A DNA stretch of 64,000 nucleotides from Valencia hispanica (Eukaryota > Chordata > Actinopteri > Cyprinodontiformes > Valenciidae), in assembly GCA_963556495.2 (NCBI GenBank), contig OY747713.1, positions 52,484,828-52,548,827 of the forward strand. Reading direction: 5' to 3'. The notes under the pieces are model-generated. The model made no database searches. It was not told the DNA's origin and saw nothing but the letters and a program-made list of their open reading frames with translations. Position numbers and translations under genes: made by a program. The first letter of the stretch is position 1. Each line of letters begins with the position of its first letter. Positions 43,852 through 55,422 of the stretch are shown piece after piece.

Positions 43852-45271
43852 CTGTGTTACATAAACTTGTTCATTAGAAAAGGCGTTTTCCAAATTTACT
43901 TTACTTTTTAAGAAAGGGTATTCACATCATTTAAATGTACTTCCCACTATCATGTTTCTTAATTTCCGATCCTGGTTATCCTCGCCTATTCCTACCCTGA
44001 TCTAGCATGTGTGTGTTTCCACTGGACCTTCTAAAATTTCTTCATTGAAGAATGTTTTATGGCACTAGTTGTCTTTATTTATTAGAAAACAAGGCAGAAA
44101 GATAGTAAAAAAAAGGGGGATGACACGCAGTAAATCTTAAGGTAAATAAACACAGGATAGCTTCATGTGTAGAATTATAGTACTCTCAAATTGTGCACAT
44201 AATCCACCTTGATTTTGTCTTTGTATTTTTTTATATATATTGTGAAGAGAGTTTTCCTGTATTTGTGCTCAACACACAAAAAGAACTGAAATCTGCCTTT
44301 ATTGACGTTTCACAAATCAAATAAAGGTTTCACAAATCCGATAGATGATTTTATTGTTCTGCTATTAGTATAGAATAATCTAGTCAAGATTTGAAATGTC
44401 TGGGTTATGTAGTTTTTAAACTAGAGCAGATTAAAGATGCTCAAAGTAAAGAAAAATTTGGTGTCATTGCCCTTTAGCCATTTCCCGAATCGGAAGCTAG
44501 AAACAGAAACCAACTTCAGCTTCGTATTCAGTGAGCAGGGCACAAACACACACCTCCCCCTGGTAGATAAACACCAGTTACTGAAAAGTTGTGATGATTG
44601 AAGACCTCAGTTTTGCAAAACAATCTTAACTTTTTTTTCCTGTCAGTTTTAAAACAGTTGTGCACAGAGAGGCATTAAAAATGTATTGAAAGCAATGTAA
44701 CATAATACTACACAGTAAAACTAATAAAAACTAAAATAATAAATGAATAAAAAAAGTAATAAATACACTGGGGTGGGGGAGAGTGGGGGGGTTTAAATTT
44801 TTTTTATAAACCAAAGGAGGGCCCAGGTCCAGCAGTAATAGTTTGGGAACCACTGTCATAGCTGAATCCATGAAGCTGCAATAAGGAGCATTTTCACTAT
44901 CAAAACTTCAGGCTAATTCTTGTTGTTTTTCACATAGATGTGAAACAGATAGTTAGGTTTTTATGGCATCAGAATGATACAAGCTTAAATTTAAACTGAA
45001 AAGAAATATTGGCACTGAAAATTAAAAATTGGCATTGAAAAATATAATTGTAACAGAAAATATTAATTTGGAATCTGAAATAAATGTAGGGAAAATTTCT
45101 GTATTTTAAGTGAAACATAAATTGAAAGTGAAAAATGTTTCAATGAAACTCAAAATATATACATTTAGACAAATAACTTACAATCAAGTTTTCACACATT
45201 CATCAGATTTTTTACAATGCCAATCTTTTTTTCAATGCCACTATTTTTTCAGTGGTGCTGCTTTTCAGCTT
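43852..45271. other. AT-rich non-coding stretch
   Basis: Probably intron of the minus-strand gene. Near 44,800-44,865, GTTTGGGAACCACTG resembles the end of a hAT-type element. Nothing else is supported. Confidence 0.4.
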
Positions 45272-45737
45272 TCAATTCAATTCAATTCAGTTTATTTATA
45301 TAGCGCCGATTCACAACAGATGTCATCTCAAGGCACTTAACAAGAAGTCATTTCAATACATTTATTCAAACATTCCAATCAGTTAAAGAGTTTCCTATTT
45401 AAGGAATCCCAGCAGATTGCGTCAGTCATTGGCGTGAGGTTGGGCAGACTTTCCAACCGCAGCAATCCTTCAGCAGTCCCTCATACTGAGCAAGCATGTA
45501 GCGACGGTGGAGAGGAAAAACTCCCCTTTAACAGGAAGAAACCTCCAACAGAACCAGGCTCAGTAGGAGCGGCCATCTGCCACGACCGTCTGGGGCTTTG
45601 AGAAGACAGAGCAGAGACACAGAAGGAACAGAAGATCTGATATAAGAGAACTTTCTATGTTACAGAAAGTAAAAAGTTGATAACAGGACACAGTGGATGT
45701 TCAGTTACTGGGAGCATCATCCCAGTCGATGCCCACC
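45272..45737 (-). mobile_element. L2 LINE 3' end, 5'-truncated
   Basis: Starts (on plus) with TTCAATTCAATTCAATTCAG and follows the reverse complement of the L2 3' UTR to CATCCCAGTCGATGCCC, where it stops matching. It lacks a short segment (GGCCCCATTGATG-like) present in other copies. Confidence 0.9.
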
Positions 45738-46399
45738 CTTCATTCCTAGAGCACCCAGCTGCAGACAAGATGGCGGACAAACGTCCAGTCTCTACCGGAA
45801 GGTCCCAAGCGGAAATTTTTCTTTTTTTTTTCTTTTTTTTTTTACGTGTCCTGTTTGGCAGTGTGGAGCTCAGAATTGGTGTCTGAGTACCAAGTAGAAG
45901 CCCAACAGATTTACTTTCACAAGCGGAGCAGTACAGCTTTTGCTATAGTCCTCCACTTGATATATGTGTGAAAAATCTTAATTATGAATTGTTGGGGTTT
46001 TTATTTCCTGATGTTATGGACACGGAGACGGAAAATTAAGGAGAAGAAAGAAGGAAGATGAAGAAGAGAGGTAGGAAACAAAAAGTCAAGAGAGAGGGTG
46101 AGTTGAAAATACAAGAGAGGAAGGGGAACAAGGAAAACACAGGAAGACATTGAAGTCTGCCTCCATACCCACAGGACGGCAGAGAGAGGGGGAAAAACAT
46201 AACCAAACACGAAAAAGGAACATCGACAAAACAAACCAAACATTGTGAACTAAGAATTACACAACCACATCACACAAAAATAGATATAAAAATACTACAA
46301 CAATGTCACAGAAAAACTCATCGTACCGATTAATCAAGCTCTAGTATAATATATCCTTAAACACCAGAGACCCCACATCTATGTGTGTGTGTTAGCATG
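45738..46399. other. Spacer with T-run and purine-rich tract
   Basis: A poly-T stretch (about 45,818-45,843) and a GA-rich tract (about 46,018-46,140). No supported gene. Confidence 0.4.
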
Positions 46400-47930
46400 C
46401 TGGTGCATATAAGGTTTCTCCATAAGAGTGTTCGATAGTTGGTGTGAGCAGGCATCAATCCGTCTCCCAGGAATCGAAGCAGACATGAAGGAGATCGGAG
46501 CAAAGACGTCCAAAGGACCCCCAGAGCCCCAGGCGGACCCGGGTGGGGCCGACCGCATCCCCCAAGAGTGGAGCAAAGGAGAACCCCAGGGGAACATCCA
46601 GCGGCCACTATGCAGGGGCCCGGGGGGCAGCAGTGACGAGCCCACGGGGCCCACCGGCAACCGGCCGCGCCAGGGCGGGCCGGTCAATGGACCGGGGGAG
46701 CCGGAGCCCAGGGGCACCCCACCCCCCAGCAGGGACCCGACAAGGGACCGGCCGACGAGGGGCCCCCAGCACTGCAGGGCCGCCGCCGGCCGCCACGCAC
46801 CGCCTCCACCCTAGGCCAATCCCCACCGCCAACATCCCAGCGCCCCACCGATAGCTGCAGGGGACGGACAGCATCCCCAGGCCGTGCTCAGCCAGCATCT
46901 GGACACCAAGTTGTGCCAGCTCCCGGGTCCTGATCCAGCGCAACGCAGGCCGCCGTGACCAGGCATCCAACGAGGGCCAGGGCCGGTCCAACCCGCCAAT
47001 GAACCGGCCACGCACGGTGCGCACAGAACAGGTGATCAAACGAGCAGAGACGCCGGATCCGCATCCCGCCGAGCCACCGAGCAGGCACCACCCAACAATC
47101 CCAAACCTGGCACCTCTAAAAGAGGTGCCCCAACCAACCAAAGGAAGATATCGGCCCAGCGCATCGGCCGACCGACACACTGGCCCCCCCAGGCCCGGCC
47201 AGGCACGCACCAGGTCCGAACCGGATTGACCACAGATGCACCGGCAGGCAGGGGCCCCGGTCACCGGCGGGGAGTGACGGAGGGGAAATAGGCCCCCCAT
47301 TAAGTGTAAGGCCTGAGGTGCGCCAGGCGAGGGGGCAGACCAAGATCCAACCTGACAGGTAGACAAAGACATACAGACACAGTCATACGTTCCCTCCCTC
47401 TTAAACCCATACACTCTCACTGACTCACCAAGACACCCAAAATAAAATGACGCTGTACCCTCACTCACACACCCCATACACACTTTTTGCTCCCAGGTCC
47501 AGGTACCAATGCCCCAGTAGAGCCACCAGCCCCCGGACCCGGGAGATGGACCCCCTACCTTCTAAGACGGAGACAAGCAGACCGCCAAGGGCCCCACAGT
47601 GGCAAAGCAGCCCGACAGCCCAGGACCCCGACCAGACCGCCTGTTCCTCCTCCGGACCCCAACCCCTGATGGCCCGTAGCGAACAGGGGTGTGAAAAGAC
47701 CCCTACCCTCCATCCTCCCGCTCAAGTATGGTGTTGATGCGTGTTGTTATAATGTGCATTTAAAACAGAGGGGTGGGATGTGGGGAAGGCATCCACACAC
47801 TGAATTCTGTTTTTATACTGTTCTAGGTGTCTTGTGTGAATCTAAGTGCTTCAATTACCTGTCACTTTGCTTCTGTTACAGTTGAATTTTCCCTCTGTGG
47901 GACAATAAAGCATGTTTTATTGTCCTATTC
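46400..47930 (+). repeat. Very GC-rich block, possibly a LINE 3' UTR
   Basis: CpG-rich, proline/arginine-type sequence gives long ORFs on both strands (for example minus 47,483-46,608), which is expected from composition alone. The block ends with CTCTGTGGGACAATAAAGCA near 47,896-47,915, like the 3' end of a non-LTR element or a polyadenylation region. It contrasts sharply with the AT-rich flanks. Confidence 0.4.
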
Positions 47931-48281
47931 TGGTATTAAAGTGTCTAGGAGTGCAAAAAGCATACATTTGTCACTCCATGTGTTGTGGAGATATTTTTGT
48001 AAAATGTTTTGGGTCGTATTTTTAAAGCCGTTCAGTTTTCTCTATTATCTATTACGTTTTTTGAACTATTCTGTCACAGTACTTGCACTAGAACTGCCAA
48101 ACTTGGTCATGGATTTCCCCCTAAATGCTGAGCGAATCCGCCGCCTTTATTTCTCGCTGTGAGTTTGTAGTCCAAGTTTAGGTATGCCGAAAGTACAAGT
48201 GTCAAAATGTTCTGTTGTCGGGTGTATTAACCCGCACAACTCTTTACACCGTCTCCCAGCATCAGAACCGCTTTGAAGTAC

Positions 48282-48625
48282 ACTGTAAAGAATTTCTCTG
48301 TAAATTAACAGCAAATGACTGGCAGCAGTAATTTACTGTTAATTTACAATGCCACTACTGTTATTTATTTTACCAGTATATTACCGTATTTTGGATCAAA
48401 GTATATGACCGTAAAATAACGGTGGGTGTTGTAGTTATTTTACAGCACGTCTACTGTAATTTATTTAACAGTATGATACGGGGTTTTTTATTACAGTACA
48501 TGCCGTTTGGATAACTGGGTTATGATTATTTTACAGCGCATCTACCGTAATTTATTTAACACTATTTTACCGTATTTTGGCTTACAGTAGAACTGTGGGT
48601 TATAGTCTTTTTACAGTATATGCCA
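48282..48625. repeat. Left subterminal repeats of the CACTG element
   Basis: Many copies of TTTACAGTA, TTACTGT and TTATTTAACA-type motifs in both orientations. The counterpart at the right end is about 51,735-52,058. Confidence 0.65.
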
Positions 48626-49479
48626 GTGTGCTATAAAATCTGCTATATTTGCATTGCAGTAAGTACTCACAAATTTAAAAACAGAGTATGCAGGGCTTCT
48701 CCAATACCGAGCCTACCACATTTATCCAGCCAGTCAGCATCCAAAAGTCCAACAATAAACACACAGCTTGTCTTGAATTTTACAAACGTCTTTCCTTCTA
48801 GTGCTTAGAGTGGATCAGAAACACATTCAGCAACAATATGCATTCATCTAATAAGCTAGCAGAGGACACAGAGGTGGTGACGAGTCAAGAGTGGACAGTA
48901 CAACGAGCGCTCACTCTGACGCTGTTTTCGAGAACCAAAAAGCAGAACTCAGAGCAGAGCACTGTGAATAACGCTGTTTCCCAGCATTGACAGTACAGCT
49001 GTCACTTTCAACTGCTAGCATTTTTCACTCAATAACTTCTACCAAACTGTCTCAGCTGTGTTTGCCTCAGTTTCTATCATCAATATTGGGTGTCTATGCA
49101 TACTGGCTCAATGAAGAGACATAATCATAACTGAATTGATTAATTGTTTTTGTTATTGCCAATCATTCCTAACCTCTAACCTCTGACCTTGAATAAAAAT
49201 CAGATCTAGACCTTTTAGTAATAAGTTTGAGAACCCTGGTATAGAACACGAGAATATACAATGCTGTATTTATTACAAAGTGCTTATTTGTACAGCAAAC
49301 TGTGTAAGATTAGTAACATAGAAAACCTTTGTATTACAAAAATTACAAGGTGATGCATTACCACATTTGTAAGAAACTGTCTCCAATACGATCATTAGTG
49401 ACAGGCTTTACTGAACTCCAACATACAGTAACCTCAGACGCTTATTTAAAGTAGCATCAACAAGTCTAACACTGATTTA

Positions 49480-49670
49480 AAACACCCTCAAGAACAGTGT
49501 ATCAAAATACCACACAGTGTAACAGAACAGTCTAGTTTGAAAATAAATCTTTTGAATGAGAACAATAACAGTGGACGTGGAGAAGGAAAGGGGGGTGGAG
49601 AAAAAGCAGACAGCAAGTACTTGAAAGCGTTTGGCTGGTCTCCTGAGTCACCAATGGTGAGTGCCTGTAA
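49480..49670 (-). other. Possible coding remnant inside the CACTG element
   Basis: On the minus strand, after an acceptor-like TTTTTTACAG near 49,670, the frame reads ALTIGDSGDQPNAFKYLLSA and then a Pro/Phe-rich stretch. It looks more protein-like than its surroundings, but I do not recognise it. Confidence 0.25.
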
Positions 49671-50279
49671 AAAATTAATTACAATACAATTAGCAACACA
49701 ACATTTATTGTAAAATATAAAAATATGAAAGACTAATGGAAGGAGAGAAAGAAACATAAAAATGAGGGTAGAGAAATGGGCCAGAGCAATAAACTTGTTC
49801 AAAGTAGGAAAAAAAATGGTTAAAAACAGGACAAAAAGTGCAAAAAAGATAAAAAACAAGGCTGGATCAGTAGAGCAGTATTTTGTTGGAATGTTAAGAA
49901 GGAGAAGTGGGAGGTATGGAGTCAAGCAGAAAATGTTCAAAATTTTTAGAAGACAGACTGTGTGCTTGCAAAATTGAGTTTAAGTATTTTAATTTATGTA
50001 CTTGAAGCAATAGTTGAACAAGTTGATATAGTACTTCATGTATTTTAAGAAGTTTAAAGAGCAGGCAAAACAATGAACTCATTTGAAATCAGACCGTTCC
50101 TCTGGCAGCATGTTGGAGTAGCTCTGTTACTTTAGTTCATATTTTTTTCTTTTTTAAAACTTTAATTCTTCCATTTTTGGTAGGAACATTGTTTTTGTGG
50201 ACAACTGTTCTCTCTGGTTTTTAATGCTGTGCAGCTGGAAGGATTTTTGCTGGTACTTTTCATTTTTGGACATTTGTTA

Positions 50280-50630
50280 TGATGCATAACCATGGCAACA
50301 AGGTGGTTTACAACTGGCAGCAGCTGATTAACATCACAAAAGCTCAAATAATACCTCAACTACAGCCACAAAACCCTGATGAGTTGAAAAGAAGACGCCA
50401 TAGATCCAGAGTATCCTCTACATCAGACTGTCATACAACTACAGAGCGTCTTCAGTCAGAGGCTTCTTCAGATCTGCAGACTGCTACAGGAGATCATCCC
50501 TACCCACAGACATCAGCATCTACAACAAATCTTTGAAGGAACTTGCATAATGAGTTACAACAACATTTAATTTCCCTTTGGGATTAATAAAGTAATTTTG
50601 AATTTGAATTGAATTTGAATTGATCAATGA
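50280..50630 (+). mobile_element. Rex1/Babar-like LINE 3' tail
   Basis: Ends TTCCCTTTGGGATTAATAAA followed by degenerate TTTGAATTGAA-type repeats. The upstream part (CAGATCTGCAGACTGCTACA and ACATCAGCATCTACAAC) resembles the end of an ORF2. It sits inside the CACTG element. Confidence 0.45.
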
Positions 50631-50824
50631 TAAAACCACGTGAAATTATTGGCATACGTTTCTGCTGCTCAAGTGCAGTCATCCTGTCGAGACTGCATTA
50701 TTCTAGGATGTTGCTTTAGCAAATTTATCAAGTTTATTAATTAGCAACGAAGAGTGTTTAGTATGTCATTTTACTGGAGCTGAAGGAGCAAATAATTAAG
50801 AGTGACAACAAATCTGTGACCTAC

Positions 50825-50987
50825 CTAGATGAAGTCCCACTCGAAGTCCAGCAAGTTCTTCAACAGTGTTGCAACATTGGGGTTGACACTTTCAGCCCTT
50901 TTCTGAACCACCTTGCCGGTCTTCTTGGAGATAACCTTTCCATGGGAAGCCTTGCTACCTCTTTCCGGATTTATACCAATGAACCGT
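50825..50987 (-). CDS. Last exon of an unidentified gene carried by the CACTG element
   Basis: On the minus strand, an acceptor with a long pyrimidine tract (TTCTTTAAG) leads into 54 codons: RFIGINPERGSKASHGKVIS, KKTGKVVQKRAESVNPNVAT and LLKNLLDFEWDFI, then TAG. The composition is clearly protein-like and basic. A short upstream candidate exon lies near 51,480-51,512 with donor CAG/GTAAAG. I do not know the family; a transposon-encoded or captured host protein is possible. Confidence 0.45.
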
Positions 50988-52272
50988 CTTAAAGAAAAAA
51001 GAAGGAAAAATAAATCTTAAATCCCAAAAACTGCAAATGCATAATTTTCACATTAGTCTGATGACAGGAAATGTATCTATGATTGCTTACTTTTTGGAAA
51101 AAATAAAAAGCAATTGCAAACTGTGAGAGTAATTTCAAGCTCACTGGTAATGGTTTCTAAAAGTTTGGGTCAAATGAGTCAAATGCCTTACCTTATTTAC
51201 AAAACTATTTACTGAGGCCTTAAAACTCGAGTGCATTAATGTTAATTAAGTTAAATTAATAAATGGTAGATTTTACAATTAAAAAAACTTTATAGCATCT
51301 ACGGCTAATTGAGCTTAAGCTATAGCTTGCTTTTCTTAGCCCCATTTAGCAACTTGAACCAATGAAACAAATCTAATGAAACATCTGAAATGTCAATAGT
51401 TCAATAATCATGCAGGCAAAACAACACTGGACTCTATCAATTTCAGGAGATAAGCATAACTTTACTTTACCTGTTCTGTTGAACTCCACATGGACTTCTC
51501 TGGCTGGGATGATATGGAGTTGTGCTTACCAAAGTCAAGTTCAGGAATAACCAGTCAGGTTATATATGTTGTCACTCAAAAATCCCTGGTTTGAGAAGTT
51601 TGGATTGGTAAGGATATGTTCTCATCAATTAAGAAACAAAAGTCCGCAATCATCAATAAGATGCTGATGGATAAAAACTGGATTTAAGAAGAGATGTAAG
51701 CACATGTCTCGAGTGCTTGACAGAAAATACTGTTTCATGCTGTTAAATTACAGTTTCTTATTTTTAACTGAGTATTAACTGTTATTTTACATGTAAGCAT
51801 GAATATTTAACAGTGTTTCACAATTATTTCAAAATACGGTAAGATACTGTTTTAATCCACCGTAAATTTACAGCAATTCAGTACAGATACTGTTTTATAC
51901 TGTTAAATTACAGTTATCTGCTGTTACTGTTAAATGACTGATTTTACTGTTAGTTTACACGTAAGTGATGAATATTTAACAGTATTTTACAGTTAACATA
52001 AAATACAGTAGAATACTGTTGTAATTCCACCGTACATATACAGCAATTCGCTACAGTGTACGTGGTCAAGTTTAATTTTTAATGGTAATGTGCCCGAATC
52101 TGTGGCTAAAGTGGTTTTTGTTTGCGCCAAACACTTCAAAGACGAGTGCTTCAGTAACCTCCGCCAGTAACAACAAGGGTTTTCTGAAAGACTTTGTCTT
52201 ATCGAGGGCTCAATCCCTTCATTTTCCTCTCGCTCAGGGTCAGACTCTGGCGACATAAAAAAAGATAATTGA

Positions 52273-53750
52273 CAAATAAAAAGTTTCTGCCGTGCTAGGT
52301 TGCCGGTTCTCTATTAAACTACAATATAACATTTTATATAACATTAACATGAGCTACTGTGTGTTTCCTTTTTTTGGTTGCAGCGTTTAAATATATAGAA
52401 AGGGACATAGTTTTTATGTGATTGCCTGGTGGTTAAAGACTCTGCCTTAAAAACAAAAGTCATGGGTACAAATCCACTTCAAAGCTCATTTTTAATTTTT
52501 ATTTTTAATCTGTACACAAGTGCATTTTTGTTTTTCTTCATTATATTGTTATACTGAGATAATGTTATTATACTGTTATATTTCATATTTGTGTAAATAC
52601 ACATATAAACATTTTAAGTCAAACAACACACTATATATCTTGTGAAATCAAGAGTTCATATTGTAAAACTAGCATGTTATCTGCACCTGTGAAATTGTTT
52701 AAAATGTTCTGTTTATGATTCTTTTTTATGGATCGGTCACCGCAGTGATGGATCTAAATTAGCATTTTGACATACGAAGATGGCAGTTTCAAAAACGACA
52801 TTAGTTTTCGATGTTTAAACTATTTTAAAGCTATTTTGAATTTTAACTATTTTGAATACCGTAGGTAGCAATCTTTATTGTTTATGAAGAACTGGCGGTC
52901 TGCAAAAGCAAGCCACACTAATCAATTGAGCAAGCAGAGCCAATTTATGTAGCACAGCTTAGAGCCACTCTGTTTTAGCTTACCACCAAAGAACAAAGAA
53001 AAAACTCCGGTTGGACGGAGTAACTCATCTTGCATGATTTAAAATGACTTGGTCAGAAACCCTTGAAAACACTGTTCATACCCAAACAATTGAAGAAATG
53101 AATCCTTACAAATGCTGCAAAAACACAGTAAATTAGACAAACCATCCTTAAATTGTTTTTATCCAAAGCTAATTTTTCTCTGCCCAGACACAACCGTACT
53201 TGAACAATTCTTAGCTCTCGATGGGAGGGTAGCTCCATTGTCTAGGGAATCAGCAATGAAGGAGAGACGTTGTAGCTGTGTGGAGCGGTAACCGTGAGGC
53301 TTCGGTGTTTGGGGTGGCTAGCCAGTCACCATTAGCCAGCACTCAGGTTGTCCAGTGCCTCTCAGCTCGGTTCCGTTCGGCAAAGCACTCTTCTCCCACG
53401 GACTGGTCCCTATTCGCAAGCGGCAATCAGCTCAGCAGCTCTTGACTCCTGTAGTGTACAGCAGTGTGTGCTTGAGGCTTTCTCTTCCCCTCTGCTATCT
53501 GTAACCCAAAGATCCTTTCTGCAGGGTTTTGAACAAGTCAGTCAGGAGTTATTTCATCGAGTGGATACAGATCAGCAGGCTGTTGTGTCTGTTGGATCCA
53601 ATGAGCTTGGATCCACTCCCCTCCCCTCACCAGAAAGGATGGAATTTCTCTCCCGATGCTAGCCCAGCGGACCCACTGGCAAAAAGAGGCAAAATTTCAG
53701 CTGATTTGTGTTGAGTTTGGCCTTTCACAACTCCCACTCTTCCTGTTGAA
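52273..53750. other. Mostly AT-rich spacer
   Basis: No recognised family. A Ser/Leu-rich ORF at 53,348-53,662 sits in a moderately GC-rich patch but shows no motif and no reliable splice context. Confidence 0.4.
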
Positions 53751-53754
53751 ACTA

Positions 53755-54250
53755 AAGGGCCATTCAGACCGGTCAGCGCGTCAAATCACTCAAACGGACA
53801 AAGGTTGATGAGTTAAAAGTTAAACCCAGCTACTTGGACACTTTGTAGCCTGCGTCGGCGCGTCAGTGCATCACATCGGTCCGTCAGCACATCGGCGCGC
53901 GGGCGGGGATTTCTCTGTTGCTAGTTGTTTACAACATGGCGGATCATGTCGAGAGAGTGGCTTGGCTTTATTTAATTAATAAAGGCAGACAACGCGGTTG
54001 TCGGGCACATTTGCGATGTGTGTGCATACACCCCATTCTTCAGAGGCGTTCTGAGAGTTTCCCAATTTGCTCCAGGAGCTGCGTATGAATGAGGTTCGGT
54101 TTTAGCGCTATTTTGTGTGTCCCGCACCCATTTTGATGACCTCCTGACCCGCATCGGTGCTCACATCACCTACCAGGACACCAACTACAGGCGCTCTATT
54201 CTTCCTGAAGAGCACCTGTCCATCTGTCTTCGGTTAGTGGGTACTTTGTG
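53755..54250 (+). mobile_element. PIF/Harbinger 5' end fragment with transposase N-terminus
   Basis: An inverted-repeat-like start, AGGGCCATTCAGACCGGTC, follows TAA, a possible TWA target site. MADHVERVAWLYLINKGRQR begins at 53,936. Later, in shifted frames, come HPILQRRSE and DDLLTRIGAHITYQDTNYRR then SILPEEHLSICLR, the N-terminal region of HARBI1-like transposases. No catalytic domain follows and the frame is broken. This is a different family from the 7.9-10.1 kb element. Confidence 0.7.
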
Positions 54251-54714
54251 ATTCTGGAAATGTGTTTTTGCTAACCTATTGAAGCCCAGACATAATATGT
54301 TCAAGCTAAGTGTAATGTATGATCAGTCTGTATGCTATTTGTTCTTTTGAATTGTTGACATAACTGCAATTTTGCTAATGAGCAATTTGTATAAATATTT
54401 AACATGATGCTCATGTGCTAACATTATCCATATTACAAAGTTATTGTAAAATCCACAGTGTCTACTTACCAAATATGCCTTTTATTAATTTTGTACAAGT
54501 TTTTTTCCCCACACATAAAACAGTAATATTAAAATAGCACACATAGGCAAATAGACAAATGAATTTTGCTATATTAACATGCAGCCAAATAAAAGCCACA
54601 GGTAACAACATAGGTGAATGTAAATTTTGTGAAAAGTGAACATATAACCTCACTCCTCTGTCCTTTCTCATCTCCAGCCCATTATATACTCCCACAGCAC
54701 TTATCTTATGGTGT
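54251..54714. other. AT-rich spacer, nothing recognised
   Basis: No supported features. Confidence 0.4.
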
Positions 54715-55422
54715 AATTCAATTCAATTCAGTTTATTTATATAGCGCCAATTCACAACAGATGCCATCTCAAGGCACTTAACAAGAAGTCATTTCAATAC
54801 ATTTATACAAACATTCCAATCAGTTAAGAAGTTTCCTATTTAAGGAATCCCAGCAGATTGCGTCAATCATTGGCGTGAGGTTGGGCCCCGTTGATGCAGA
54901 CTTTCCAACCACAGCAATCCTTCAGCAATCCCTCATACTGAGCAAGCATGTAGCGACGGTGGAGAGGAAAAACTCCCCTTTAACAGGAAGAAACCTCCAA
55001 CAGAACCAGGCTCAGTAGGAGCGGCCATCTGCCGCGACCATCTGGGGGTTTGAGAAGACAGAGCAGAGACACAGAAGGAACAGAAGATCTGATATAAGAG
55101 AACTTTCTATGTTACAGAAAGTAAAAAGTTGATAACAGGACACAGTGGATGTTCAGTTACTGGGAGGATCATCCCAGTCGATGCCCCCCGTCCAACAGGG
55201 CATTGCAGCCAAGCAGGATACCAGACCAGGTATATCTTCTATGGAGAGAAAAACACTGAGAGAAAACAAAGTTAACAGTCGAAATAACAGAATGTACTGT
55301 AATACAACTGGAGAGTCGTAGGAGAAAAGGAAGTAGCAGAGTGAAGAAAATTGGTAAGTCTGTCCTCCAGCAGTCTAAGCCTATAGCAGCATAACTACAG
55401 AGATAGCTCAGGATGACCTAAG
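54715..55422 (-). mobile_element. L2 LINE 3' end, interrupted by the gypsy element
   Basis: Reverse complement of the L2 3' UTR from the TGAATTG tail to CAGGATGACCTAAG, where the gypsy LTR begins. The rest of this L2 would lie beyond the gypsy element, outside the window. Confidence 0.92.

Larger units (their letters stand above)
48281..52058. mobile_element. CACTG-ended DNA transposon (EnSpm/CACTA-like) within the THAP exon
   Basis: The left end is CACTGTAAAGAATTTCTCTG; the complement of the right end is CACTGTAGCGAATTGCTGTA. A TA duplication flanks it (48,279-48,280 and 52,059-52,060). The subterminal 300 bases at both ends are packed with variants of TTTACTGTTAAATTAC and ACTGTAAATTTAC, as in CACTA elements. 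No tnp2-type transposase is recognised, so it is probably non-autonomous. The THAP frame defines the insertion site independently. Confidence 0.72.
48184..52272 (+). pseudogene. THAP-domain exon, split by a DNA transposon
   Basis: The left part (48,184-48,280) reads MPKVQVSKCSVVGC and NPHNSLHRLPASEPL, the first half of a THAP C2CH zinc domain. The right part (52,059-52,272) continues in the same frame with IFNGNVPESVAKVVF, VCAKHFKDECFSNLRQ and GFSERLCLIEGSIPSF, the second half with the Cys-x2-His pair. The frames match when the 48,281-52,058 element plus one TA copy is discounted. In-frame stops at 48,274-48,276 (TGA) and 52,168-52,170 (TAA) show decay. THAP domains bind DNA and occur in host factors and P-element transposases. 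Confidence 0.8.

Noticed and set aside
46608..47483. 291-codon minus-strand ORF in the GC-rich block
   Set aside because: Long ORFs occur on both strands here because stop codons are rare in GC-rich DNA; no domain or codon pattern supports it.
53348..53662. 104-codon Ser/Leu-rich ORF
   Set aside because: No motif, no splice partner and no recognised family; length is within chance for this composition.
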